A stretch of 64,000 nucleotides of DNA from Citrus sinensis. Its lineage: Eukaryota; Streptophyta; Magnoliopsida; Sapindales; Rutaceae. The translations under genes were made by a program, and so were the position numbers. Shown here piece after piece: positions 52,907 through 63,757 of this stretch (the stretch's first letter is position 1; each line of letters opens with the position of its first letter). The stretch spans positions 7,159,501 to 7,223,500 of the forward strand of contig NC_068558.1 of NCBI RefSeq assembly GCF_022201045.2. Reading direction: 5' to 3'. The notes under the pieces are model-generated. The model was not told where the DNA came from and ran no database searches. It worked only from the letters and a program-made list of their open reading frames with translations.

Positions 52907-53164
52907 CGTGGCGTGTACTCCTCTGAAGCGCTATCCAGATTCTTTAAACCCTCTCAAATATTCTAGGGATGTCCACTCCACTCACATTTTTTTGTGGCAT
53001 GTACTCCTCTGAAGCGCTATCCAGATTCTTTAAACCCTCTCAAATATTCGAGGGATGTCCACTCCACTCACATTTTTTTGTGGCATGTACTCCTCTGAAG
53101 CGCTACCCAAATTCTTTAAACCCTCTCAAATATTCGAGGGTTGTCCACTCCACTCACATTTCGT
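52907..53164. repeat. 86-base tandem repeat, three copies
   Basis: A unit containing TGTACTCCTCTGAAGCGCTA, CTTTAAACCCTCTCAAATAT and GTCCACTCCACTCACATTT is repeated three times at exact 86-base spacing (52914, 53000, 53086). The copies differ by single bases. An open frame runs through it only because 86-base units read in rotating frames. It abuts a SINE-like unit. Confidence 0.8.
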
Positions 53165-53312
53165 GAGAGATAGACTGGCTCCACTCAATTATTTGATAAT
53201 TGAGGGAGGCTTGTAAATAACCCTCATAAATACTTTTATGGAAGCTCGAATCCTTGCACTCAATATTGTAAGTGTAAAGGTTCTCCCACTGGACCAAAGG
53301 CCCATTGGTGCC
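53165..53312 (-). repeat. tRNA-derived SINE-like unit
   Basis: On the minus strand: GGGCCTTTGGTCCAGTGGGA (A-box-like) followed by AAGGATTCGAGCTTCC (B-box-like) and ATAAAAG. This matches the unit at 41462-41645. The neighbouring tandem repeat may be an expansion of this element's tail. Confidence 0.5.
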
Positions 53313-54981
53313 TATGTCCACCTAATTAAATTCAAACTTTTGATGCAAAAATTTTCACTAACATATGTATAGATCTCATCTAATTGAAGAAATTAATCAA
53401 AGTTGGCTCAAAGGGTCCACATTTTTTCACATCAAAAAAATATCCTCTTTGTTTTTATTCTGTAGGGTCTCTCTTAACTTTGAAATTGAGAGCAGATTTA
53501 GACTGGCCGTCGGCAATATAACCACCAATTAGATTCGTATATATTAAGAATAAGCTTCATAGATATTAACAAATCCATGTGGATATAATCCTTTCAAGAG
53601 TAAACAAAACTCCCACTCCTCCCCCACAAACCCACAAATCCAGGTCATACATACCATAACAGAAATATCTAAACAGAGTCCTGAAAAAATATTTATTGCA
53701 GACATTTTAATTGTAGCATATATATATATATATATATTTTTGGTTAAAAATTCTCATTCAGAAAAAGATTATATAGATGAAATATTAGAAACCATCCATG
53801 AATGTTTATTCTTATAGGCTTTCCAAGCGTTCGTCTAACACGTAAATCAAATTGAAGTGAGAGACAGAAAGAAACGCGAGAGGGTACCCCCACTCGCTGT
53901 GCATATTACACTGAACTAGTTGGGCCTTGTTCGTTATGCAATTGATATGATGATGTCCCTAACTAGTAAGGCCTCAGTTGTCCCTTTTTCAGGTGAAGGA
54001 CAGTCCAATAATTTAGAAATGAGCCCAATAAAGAATCTGTCTCGCAACACCCCCAATTATTTTTGGGAAAGGGAAAAGAAATTGCTATCAAGCACCAAGC
54101 ATGAAGAAATTTCACGAATGAGTGTTTCTTTTGTTCCTTGATTAAAACATCAACATCAAACTCAAGGCTTTTGTGCTGAGACTGGTGCATAGGTCATAGC
54201 AGTGGTAATGCATGCATCCGAGGTTTTGTATTGCATTGTGGGGATACTTAATGGTGGCTTCACGTGCTTGCATGTGCTACTTCATTCAGGCAAGGTCCAC
54301 ATAAATATACATCACCATCTAGTTGTCAACTAAAAAAAAAAGGAATTCTTGACAATGTTTTCCATTTGTTTCATGCCTGTATTTATATAAAGTCCTCATT
54401 TTTGTTCAATGGTAATGCAATTTTGAAGTCACTACTATTGTTTAGAAGTAATAGTCATCAAGTGAAAATAAATTAATGTTTGGTAAACATACCGAATGAA
54501 GTTGGTAAATTAGGTTTTCCATAAGGTAGCTGCGTTAAAACTGTGTTTGAATTGAAGAATTGGACAAAACCGAATTAGGTTTCGGTCCTTTTCTTTCCTT
54601 TTTACTTTTTAATCTTTTTCCCTCCCAATAACCAAAAGCTATAATCAAATCGGTTCCTTTGGCAGATCAAAAGATAGAGAAAGAAGAATATGTTAAAAGA
54701 CCAAAAGTCCAATTAGAAGATGATGAATTGGGTTGGGTTTGGCAAAGTGTATCTATCACACTCAGTCACAAAGTGCACCAAATTTCAGCCAGATCAATGT
54801 TAACAAAATGAACCCACATGGCTCTTGGATTTCCCAGCTCGTGGGAAGTTTTGGTGGGGTTACGTTACTCCTTCAAACACCCTGGCTCAGTCTGCAATCA
54901 TATTGATCTTTAGCTTTCACAGAATTGAAAAGGCCCTTCATTTGTGAGAAGCAAAAAAGAAAATAACATGTCATTTATAAT
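53313..54981. other. Gene-free spacer
   Basis: No gene or clear repeat recognised apart from a (TA)n tract at about 53719-53738. Small open frames lack any family pattern. Confidence 0.45.
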
Positions 54982-55144
54982 AAGAGTGATGATACATCCA
55001 TAAACTCTTATATAAATTTATCTTGTATAAATTGATGTGTGTTATTAATTCATTGGTTAAATAAAAATATAAAATAATATAAATAAATCATGTGGGCCAA
55101 AATATATAATTTGTACAAGAGTTTGTAACTATATCATTACTCTT
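54982..55144. mobile_element. MITE family copy 2
   Basis: Same termini as the other copies (AAGAGTGATGATACATCCAT at left; ..ATATCATTACTCTT at right), with an internal deletion on the right side. The five bases flanking it are ATAAT and CTAAT, a probable 5-bp target duplication with one change. Confidence 0.7.
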
Positions 55145-55536
55145 CTAATAATAAATTAAGGTATGCACATTAGCACTATTATTAAAGATAGATTTTGATT
55201 TGGCTCTATAGAAAGATGCACTCCTAAATACAGAACCCTAGCTAGAATAGTTATATAAATATAATTTATTCCTGAGAAAACAAATTTACAAAGAAAACAT
55301 GTATGAGTTAACATTAATTAGACAGTTGCACTGGATGTCTTTTAGTTCAGGCTATGGTAGTAATTTCAAGTCTCAAATTTACCTGAATTTCACTTCTTTT
55401 TTGCTTTCCTTTTTGCTGTTAGAAAGGCCACCGCTACAATACCCGCATGTATGTGATACATGCGGGTAATAAAAAAGTTAAAAAAATATGGCCATTGTTT
55501 GGTTGCCACTTGGCAGCTAAACATTTAAAAAAGAGA

Positions 55537-56315
55537 GGAAATTATCAGTTATATACCCTTAAAATGGCACCTGTATCAAACGTGTGTGAACACTTTTTAA
55601 GTGTATCACTCGTATACCCTAAGTTGACAAAACACTTCTGCTGTCCATCAATCCGTTAACTGTCGTTTACAAGTGCTGACATTATAAGGGTAATCTAGTC
55701 TTTTAAGATAGATAAAACTTTGATTAAAAAAAGACATGTCATCCCATTTACCTAATACAAAATGACATGTCATATGATATATATTGATAAAAATGACATG
55801 TCATCCCATTTATCAGATAATTGTTAATAATAACTAAAAAAAACTATTTTACAATCGAATCTACTCCTCCAAAATTTAACCTAAATTTTTTAAGATCTAT
55901 TCCTCTAAGCTCCAACTGAAATTTTTTATGGTATAATATGTATAATTGTAAATAATATGTTATTAATAATTTTTATGGTATAATATGATTTTTTTATAGA
56001 TAATTGTTAATAATATGTACCATTAATAATTCATTTTTTTAATCAAAAAAATATATTGTTAATAAAAAAATAAAAAAATCGTGTATTGAAAATTTACATT
56101 AATTTTTGAGGTAAATTTATCTTTTTACCTCATTTTGAGTTTCAAGGGCGAAATAGTCAATTTGCCACAATTTTGTTAACTTTCTAAAGGAAGTTAATGG
56201 ATTGGTGGACGGTAAAAGTGTTTTGTCAACTTAGGGTATACGAGTGATACACTTGAAAAGTGTTCACACATGTTTGATACGGATATCATTTAAGGGTATA
56301 TGGCTGATAATTTCC
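55537..56315. mobile_element. Mutator-like element with about 130-base TIRs
   Basis: The left end begins GGAAATTATCAGTTATATAC and the right end is its diverged complement (GGAAATTATCAGCCATATAC in reverse complement). The match continues through GTATCACTCGTATACCCTAA for about 130 bases. Flanking bases are A-rich on both sides (AAAAAGAGA and AAAAAAAAA), consistent with but not proving a 9-bp duplication. The interior has ACATGTCAT palindromes repeated three times and no transposase. Confidence 0.65.
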
Positions 56316-56488
56316 AAAAAAAAAACTTGGAGCAATCGGTAAAGAGCAATCGGTTGCTCCTTAAATGAATATTATATAATGAAATAATAAAATAAATAAA
56401 TATAATAATAATAATAAAATAATAATTATTTTAATAATAAAGGCAACATAATAATTAAAAAATAGTTTTATAATAATTAAAAATTAAT

Positions 56489-56860
56489 TTCAAGTTTAAT
56501 GGTCCTAGAATCAAGTTAACAGTAGGTGTTTTATGTTTTATTAGTCCATCAATTGCATGATTTTTTGGGTTGCAAGTTAATGATCCTAAATTCCATGTTC
56601 ATTACTTTAAGTTTCAAGTTTATTTGATTTCAAGTTTAATGGTCTCAATTTCAAGTTAATGGTAGATGTTTCATATTTACTGGTCCATTAATTACATAAT
56701 TTTCAGGGTTACAAGTTAATGATCTCAACTTTCATGTTCATTACTCTAAGTTTCAAGTTCTTTTGGTTTCAAGTTTAATGATTTCACTTTCAAGTTAATG
56801 GTAGATGTTTTATGTTTATTGGTCTCATATTTCATGTTTACCGATTTTTTAAGTTTTTAT
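56489..56860. repeat. 140-base tandem repeat, about 2.6 copies
   Basis: Units beginning TTTCAAGTTTAATGG recur at about 56489, 56629 and 56768 (periods 140 and 139). Each contains AAGTTAATGGTAGATGTTT or a near variant and TTCATGTTCATTACT. The copies are 80-90 percent alike by eye. No coding frame persists. Confidence 0.7.
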
Positions 56861-57302
56861 TTCTTTTATATTTAATAATAATAAAAAATCTCAATCATTC
56901 GATCTACTCTAATTTAATCCAATGGCTATTTTTTTTATGCATGTATGAAATACATGCATGCACTGTAGTAGCGCCCAAAAGAAAAAGATGAACTGTCAAG
57001 AAATAAAGAAGGTTTGATCATTTCATTGATCAGGCGAACAAATTCATACACAAACAGTAATTAATGTCGGTTAAGCTCCATGGTTCCTACACCTGTAATC
57101 CAGGATTAAAAAGATCTAAAACATCTTGATCCCATGACTAGCCGCCTAGCCCTTAACTGCCTTCGACATGAGCCCACACAAATAAAAGCAAAAGAAAATT
57201 AAAAAAAAAAAAAGATTATGATTGGTGGGGCAAATCAAAGGTCCTCCAAATATGGGAAAATGTTTATTATTTTTAATTATGCAAATCTACGAATGGGACA
57301 AA

Positions 57303-57439
57303 ACTACGTTACAGACTCTGTATGTAACAGCTCAATGGAAATTAGTCTTGTATCAGCTAAGTTCCAACAACTTTTCCTCTCTCCTGCAACGCGTGGATGC
57401 TCCTCATTTGCTGCGTTACATACAGAATCTGTAACGTAG
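57303..57439. mobile_element. Short inverted-repeat unit (MITE-like)
   Basis: The left arm CTACGTTACAGACTCTGTAT followed by GTAACAGC is mirrored at the right end (GCTGCGTTACATACAGAATC then TGTAACGTAG) with two or three mismatches. The span is about 137 bases. A 12-base direct repeat, CTACGAATGGGA, lies a few bases outside each end (57288-57299 and about 57448-57459) and may reflect the insertion. Confidence 0.55.
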
Positions 57440-57946
57440 CAAGGTCCCTACGAATGGGAGCCACAGTCCAAACAGCCGAGCGCATTAAAAAAAATCCCAG
57501 CTATCTGAATTCTGATGCGTATAGCTAAAGACAGAGCAGTAAGTGGTGGGCAGTTCGGCTTTGCGATTGATTGATGGGCATTTGGGCCTGCCACCATTGA
57601 ATTCATTTTAGGGAGAGATGCTTTCTGTCTACACTTCTCTTCTTGCGAACTTTGCTTTTCATCAGAAAAACTGTGGACCCTTTAAATATGACTGAGTGTT
57701 CATAAGGCGCGAAGGAGCTATAAACCAGGGGGTGCCCTTACCTGTATGGCTTTATCCCCTGATAATTTCATAATTAGTTTACCTGTACATGAAGATTGAG
57801 AGAGGACAAAAGCATGGCCACATTTGCATGCATTGCTCTCCACAAGTTTTATATATAGTTTGGGTCATCATTTCGGCCCTCGCTTCTTTATTTAGTTTTG
57901 AGTGTATACACATTGATGGGATATTCTTTTTGTTATATAACATATT

Positions 57947-58052
57947 GCTTATCATACTTGTATTGTATGGTTGCTTCAACAACTTTTGGCCCTCCTTTCC
58001 TTCTCGGTTAAGGATCCTGTCATGTTCTATTTTTTAAAGATATTGTATTATG

Positions 58053-58087
<35 letters not shown>

Positions 58088-58151
58088 TAGCCGAGAAGGA
58101 AAGGAGGGCCAAAAGTTGTTGAAGCAACCATACAATACAAGTATGATAAGC
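57947..58151. repeat. Perfect 61-base inverted repeat with CA-rich loop
   Basis: The left arm at 57947-58007 (GCTTATCATACTTGTATTGT ...) and the right arm at 58091-58151 are exact reverse complements over all 61 bases. The 83-base loop contains a (CA)n tract at about 58058-58086. A (TA)n tract follows the right arm. The arms have no coding sense. A transcript would form a long perfect duplex. Confidence 0.9.
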
Positions 58152-58302
58152 GTGTATATATATATATATATATATATATGCTCCTAGATGGTCAAGATAT
58201 TATTATTTAATGTTTTTATTTGATTAACAATCAATCACTAGTTTATAATTTAAAAATGAACTTAGATTCATTGTTGATTTAAGCAATGTTGATCTTTTTA
58301 AT

Positions 58303-58510
58303 AAGAGTGATGATACAACCACAAACTCTTGTATAAACTTATTTTGTACAAACTGATATGACATTAATTCATTGATTGAATGAAAATAAAAAATAAAAAA
58401 TAAATAAATCATGTGGGCAAAGAGATATTTAATTCAACTAATAAATTAACGCCACATCAATTTGTACAAAATAAATTTCTACGAGAGTTTGTGGCTGTAT
58501 CATTATTCTT
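58303..58510. mobile_element. MITE family copy 3
   Basis: Begins AAGAGTGATGATACAACCAC and ends GGCTGTATCATTATTCTT. A perfect 5-bp target duplication, TTAAT, flanks it (58298-58302 and 58511-58515). The internal TTGTACAAA arms pair with each other. Confidence 0.8.
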
Positions 58511-59939
58511 TTAATAATGTACAAAAGGTTAAAATGTTGTATACACAAAGATCGTTAAATTAACACTAAATTCAAATTCTTAAAGAATATAAACTTTAAA
58601 TTAACACTGAATCCAAATTCTTAAAGGATATAAACTTTAAATTAACACTGAATCCAAATTCTTAAAGGATATAAACCTTCATATTTCTTAGTAAGAACAA
58701 AATCCCATAGCATACTCTTAACTAGGAGAGTTTATAGATTGGAATCCACTAACAAGAAAGAAGATTTCTTGGCCAAAAGTAGGTTATTCAAGATTTCAAA
58801 TATAGTCTAACATAGCAAAAAACAATTCACCACTTCGATTTGTCAGAAACCAATATCTATGAATTTTACTTTTAAAAATATTGTGCATGTGGGCTAGTCT
58901 ATGCTTTAAGTGATAGCCCAATTTAGTCAAAATCCTCTTTGCTTTGATTTGTCAGAATCCAAAAAGGCGCGGCAGTTTTTTTCTCAGGAGTATCGCTTCT
59001 TACATTTGTCCCATGCAACCGTGTTGCGCATGTTTTCATGCAATACAAATTAAATTGTGTATAGGATACAAAGAGAAATTGGGGCAATTATCATGCTACA
59101 GATACAAATTTGAAGAAACTTAATTTGAAAACATTTTTGGCTTATGCGACTGCACATGGAATTAATTGAAGTTTCTTATTTAAAGCTATTACTCAGTAGG
59201 TCTCTCTTTTGAATTCCAAATATTTGATTGGATGCGTTTGTCCGTTGATTCTTCATTTTGATTCGGGCGCTAAGATGCCTCAACCAACTCTATCTAGCTT
59301 TTCGTGGGGTGGACTTAATTTTTTGGCTATCGAGTCAAGGTGACTTGGAAGCACAAGATCCTTCATTCATAGGCTGCGCCACTATTTTCTTCCAAAGTTG
59401 GGTACGGTTGGTGAGAAGCAAGGGGTCTCATCATAATCTTTTCCAAATTGACAATCATGCATTCAAATTCAAGTTCCATTATTAGCCACGCTCTTCTTTT
59501 CAAGCACTCCTGGTTTTTTTATATTGAATGGCTGCACACATATGTGATCTTACTAGCTATATATTTCTAGTGATGTGTAAAATTATTAATTACTCCGTGC
59601 TTTTAAACATGTCATTGCAAAAAAGAAAAAAAAAAGAAAAAAAAAACGTATTTAGGCCTCTAAAATCATCCAGAAATCAAGTAAGAGATTTGTCTATTCA
59701 TGCTCACATACTACAAACCTTTTTCTTTAATAAAGGGAAAATGACGTTGATATCCATTTAGTTTGAAAGAATAGTCATAGAGACCCTTTTACTTTTATAA
59801 ATGGTAATACAAATCTTCTTTTAATATGCACAAACTCTTTTTTCTATTTAGAAATGATCAATGAATAACAGACTCACTTAAAACTTTAAAATTTATTCAG
59901 AAAGAAAGTTTATTTGTTTAAAATGACTATGTGTGATTA
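58511..59939. other. Gene-free spacer
   Basis: A 48-base unit (TTAAATTAACACTGAATCCA ...) is repeated about three times at 58550-58680. No gene is supported; the open frame near 59258-59485 shows no family pattern. A-runs lie near 59625-59650. Confidence 0.45.
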
Positions 59940-59948
59940 TTTATGAAA

Positions 59949-60175
59949 TGGTAAAAGCTCGTTTAGTCCCTATATTTTGAGGTTAGTATCCGTTTAGTCC
60001 CTATATTTTTAAAAATACCTCAAAACATCCATATTATTAAATTATTGACATCCTTGCCATTACCTTTTGTTCATTTTGACTTATTTTTACAATATTACCC
60101 TATTACAATAATGTTCTTTTTTTTAAACATTATTAAAAAGAAAAATTAAATTACCAGTTTAACACCAAAAAATAA

Positions 60176-60211
<36 letters not shown>

Positions 60212-60781
60212 TTTTGTGGAACACTCTACTGAAAAGTTAAAATATTAATTTTTTAAAAAAATTGATAATTTAATTTTTTACAAAATTAATTTTTTTTGGA
60301 CACACATGAGCTTCCACAAAAATTAATATATATCTTTTTTGTTTTTTATTTTATTTTTGGGTTTAATTTGATAATCCAATTTTTTTATTAATAACTAAAA
60401 AAGAAACATTACTGTAAGAGTGTAAAATTGTAAAAGCATGCTAAAAAAATAAAAAAATAATGGCATAAGTGTCAATATTTAATAGAAGAGTAATGATTCA
60501 GCCACAAACTCTTGTACAAACTTATTTTGTACAAACTGATGTGGCATGAGAAGATTGGTTGAATTAAATATCACTTGGCCCACATGATTTGTTTTTATTC
60601 ATTTATATTTTCATTCAACCAATGAATTAATGCCACGTCAGTTTGTACAAAATAAGTTTGTACAAGAGTTGGTGGCTGTATCATTACTCTTAATAGAAAT
60701 GGCGTTTTGAGGTATTCTTAAAAATATAGGGATTAAATGGGCACTAAACTCATAATATAGGGACTAAACAAGCTTTTACCT
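59949..60781. mobile_element. Mutator-like element carrying a nested MITE
   Basis: The termini read GGTAAAAGCTCGTTTAGTCC at left and, in reverse complement, GGTAAAAGCTTGTTTAGTCC at right; the inverted repeats extend about 90 bases. A perfect 9-bp target duplication, TTTATGAAA, flanks it (59940-59948 and 60782-60790). The interior holds a (TA)n tract at about 60181-60207 and MITE copy 4 at 60486-60691. Without the MITE it is about 620 bases, near the size of its relative at 61654. Confidence 0.85.
60486..60691. mobile_element. MITE family copy 4, nested
   Basis: Begins AAGAGTAATGATTCAGCCAC and ends GGCTGTATCATTACTCTT. It is flanked by a perfect AATAG duplication (60481-60485 and 60692-60696) inside the Mutator-like element, which confirms 5-bp target duplications for the family. 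It is the most complete copy: both long arms (GTACAAACTTATTTTGTACA and its complement) are preserved, so it folds as a long hairpin. Confidence 0.85.
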
Positions 60782-61653
60782 TTTATGAAAACATGGAGTT
60801 TCTATGACCATCTAACTAAACCATAGGAGTGTTAGTGTTTTTTTCTTAAAAATATTTTAGAAAAAAAACCTAAGACTACATAAGACTACTTTTAATAATT
60901 GTTTTTTTTTTCAGTAGCGGTACGCAAGAGAAATTATTGAGAATAAAATGAGTACATCCAGTTGAGGAACATACTGACCCTTATTCTTAAAACTTTACAT
61001 AAAAGAATAAAAACAATACACGACATCAATGAAATGGAAATACATAAACAAAAGAAATATAGATATAACAATAGCTTATGCGTACAATGGAAGGTGAAAT
61101 CCAAATCCAAATCCAAATCCAAATCCAAATGAAGAATTACAAGGAAAAACGGGTAGTTTGAAAATTCGTTAGCAATTCAGCGTCATGCATTAGGCCCTTA
61201 TTTGTGACCCATCCCAACGAGTGAAAGAAGAAAAGTATGTGGAAACAAAGATTGGCTGAAAAATCCACCTCCTCTTAATGCGCAAGTGAACCGAGCATGA
61301 AGGTCGAGCTTACTGCTTTGTATGACAATTAACCCAACGATTTCAGAAATCTCAAAAAAACTCATTCCTGTGAAAAAGAAAAAATCAGTATACGATAACA
61401 CTCCAACGCCAATCATATTCAACTTCAAAGTGACTCAGATTATCGGTATTATCATGGCATTGCATACAACATTGATTAATGCCAAGAAACAACTCATAAT
61501 CTCTTTATGTACTTGAAGAATCTCTAAGAGAAGATATTCTATTTTTTTAATAAATTTAAAGCAAACAAAGAATACCTATCACATAGTACTAAACCTTGGT
61601 ATAATCATAAAATTATAAAATCATATCCATCCATAAAGTACTGGATATAGGAT
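60782..61653. other. Gene-free spacer
   Basis: No gene supported. A (CCAAAT)n microsatellite of about five units lies near 61098-61130; an antisense open frame there encodes only a DLDLDL repeat. Confidence 0.5.
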
Positions 61654-62198
61654 GGGTGAAAGTCTATTTAGTCCCTGTATTTTAAGATTAGTGTTCATTT
61701 AGTCCCTGTATTTTTAAAAATATCTCGAAATATCCCTGCCGTTAAAGTATTAATACCCCTACCGTTACTTTTCATTTCTTTTAGTTTACTTTTATAATAT
61801 TACCCTTTTATAATAATTTTTTTGACATTAATAAAAAGAAAATAATTAAATTACTAATTTAACCCTAAAAAATTAAAAATAATTATATTAATTTTTTTTG
61901 CAAGCACCGTTTGCACACTTGGTAGTTTGCATACAATTTTTGACAATTAAAAATTAATATAAATATTTATTTTTATTTTTTAGGGTTAAATTGGTAATTT
62001 AATTATTTTATTTTTATTAATGTCCAAACAAAAAAATATTATTAAAGGGTAATATTGTAAAAGTAAGACAAAAAAAATAAAAAATAACGGTAGGGGTATC
62101 AATACTTTAACGGCAAGGATGTTTCGAGGTATTTTAAAAAATATAGGGACTAAATGTATACTTATCTTAAACTATAAGGACTAAATGAGCTTTTACCC
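61654..62198. mobile_element. Mutator-like element, second family member
   Basis: Begins GGGTGAAAGTCTATTTAGTC and ends with the complement of GGGTAAAAGCTCATTTAGTC, with inverted repeats of at least 120 bases. A perfect 9-bp target duplication, ATATAGGAT, flanks it (61645-61653 and 62199-62207). The interior resembles the element at 59949-60781, including a TTAATTACTAATTTAACCCT-like segment. No transposase. Confidence 0.88.
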
Positions 62199-63539
62199 AT
62201 ATAGGATTTATCCATTAACTTTTTCTTCTGAAGAACTAAATATTAAACTCTACATATATATCGTCATCATATTTTTTGATGCAGACATGATGTTAAAGTG
62301 TGCGATTTAATAGAGTTATTTTTTATTACACTATAAAGGCATATGGTTTAATAGCATTAAAGCTAATTCTATTAAATTGCAAGGGTAAACAACATGTCCA
62401 CATGAAAAAAAATGAAGGCACCCGCACTAGAAAAGGAATATGTTTGTATGTGTGGATATCACATCTACTTAAATAGATTCTTCATCTGGCATCCTTAATA
62501 AGAACCTAACACAAATTATTAGTGATTATCAGGGTATATATAGCTGAAATCAAGACCGTTAAAACATGTATATACCACAAGAATAATCGCTATTATAACA
62601 TGTATATTTATTAAGAAATCATGGCCAATATGAAATTCACATTAGAAGATGATTCTCTCCATTTTTTATTATTTTATGTCATTAGATTCAGATACAACGA
62701 GGATGAAGTATAATTTTCCTCTATTTTATCCTTTTCTTCAAACCTGAGCTGCCAGCATCATAAAATACAATGTACTATCTGTACATTGGCATTTCAGAAT
62801 TTAGCCCATAAATGCCAAACGACGATGATAATTAAGATACCTTTTTTGCACTATAGGTATCCTAATAGTAACTCCAATATTGCCTTATTGATTCATCTAA
62901 TTGATTATAATCGCACGCAAATATTCTCTTTATAAATCTATTATTATAGCCTATAAAATCCAAGTGATGATAAAGACCGTGACTGTGCCTCAATACATTG
63001 TAACAGTAACTCCAGGACTTTTATTGGGCTCAAATGAATGATTCAGTTGACTCCTTCTCCCAACATTCTCAACTACTATTTGCACTATAATAGAACAATT
63101 CTACAGTCTCTGAGATCCTCAGTGCATATCAAACCTGCACCAAACTAACTACTCATTATTGACAAACTTTTATTTCTAGAATGTCAGAAATTGACTATAA
63201 TATTTTTTTACAAGAATAAATATTATAAATACATTTTAATATTAATTAATTACAATTAATATACGTGTTCCTGACTGACAATTACACGTGTCTATGTCGA
63301 GCCCCCACGCTTTAATTTTTGTCCAATTGTTTACATGATTTTGACTGACCACCCGTAGTGTGCTTTTGTGCCTTATACCTAGCTACCTTTATTTTCTCAA
63401 CTTTTGCCCTTTTTGATACGGCGAAGGCTTCAACTGATGACTACTAGTATACTACTATCTTTTGCATCTAATACGCTCATGATTCACAATTTAAAGTCTA
63501 GTTTATTATTAAGGTGTTATGACTTAAATATTACCGTTG
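62199..63539. other. Gene-free AT-rich spacer
   Basis: No gene, long repeat or RNA gene recognised on either strand. Confidence 0.5.
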
Positions 63540-63757
63540 TTATAAAAGTGCTAATGCTACAACCAACACATAAATTGTTAAAGCTTCCATAGAAGTCAGG
63601 CTAAGCAAAAAAATATCTCGTATATTTCCCTTTGCCTTTGCAATCCCTTCAACTGGCTGGCCGCAGCAGTACCTTTACCAACTCCAAATCCAATAAAAGT
63701 AAGCTCAATACTCAACCCAACAACAATTACGGAAACGGCAAAAATCAGTGGATTCAT
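63540..63757 (-). pseudogene. atpH: Nuclear plastid DNA insertion: decayed atpH
   Basis: On the minus strand an ATG at 63757 opens a frame starting MNPLIFAVSVIVVGLSIEL and continuing [11 protein letters not shown]. This closely follows plastid ATP synthase subunit c (MNPLI..ASVIAAGL, GPGVGQGTAAG). The nucleotide match goes on past a deletion in the middle: TTTTTTTGCTTAGCCTGACTT resembles the plastid segment before the second helix, and TATGGAAGCTTTAACAATTT and GTTGTAGCATTAGCACTTTT follow the plastid 3' part. The frame meets a TGA and the conserved loop is damaged, so it is not functional. It is a transferred plastid fragment (NUPT). The edges are uncertain; sequence to 64000 on the upstream side was not recognised as plastid. 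Confidence 0.8.

Larger units (their letters stand above)
55427..56977. mobile_element. Possible outer DNA transposon hosting another element
   Basis: The left end reads GGCCACCGCTACAATACCCG and continues with a small palindrome (GCATGTATGTGATACATGC). The right end, in reverse complement, reads GGGCGCTACTACAGTGCATG and continues with a similar palindrome (CATGTATTTCATACATG). The arms are related but diverged, and no clear target duplication was found. If real, the element is interrupted by the one at 55537-56315. Confidence 0.35.

Noticed and set aside
52907..53164. CRISPR-like regular repeats
   Set aside because: The 86-base units are contiguous tandem copies without unique spacers, and the window is eukaryotic.
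53240..53300. tRNA gene
   Set aside because: B-box-like and A-box-like motifs are present, but no cloverleaf can be formed; a SINE fits better.
59258..59485. 75-codon open frame on the plus strand
   Set aside because: No family pattern and no neighbouring exons.
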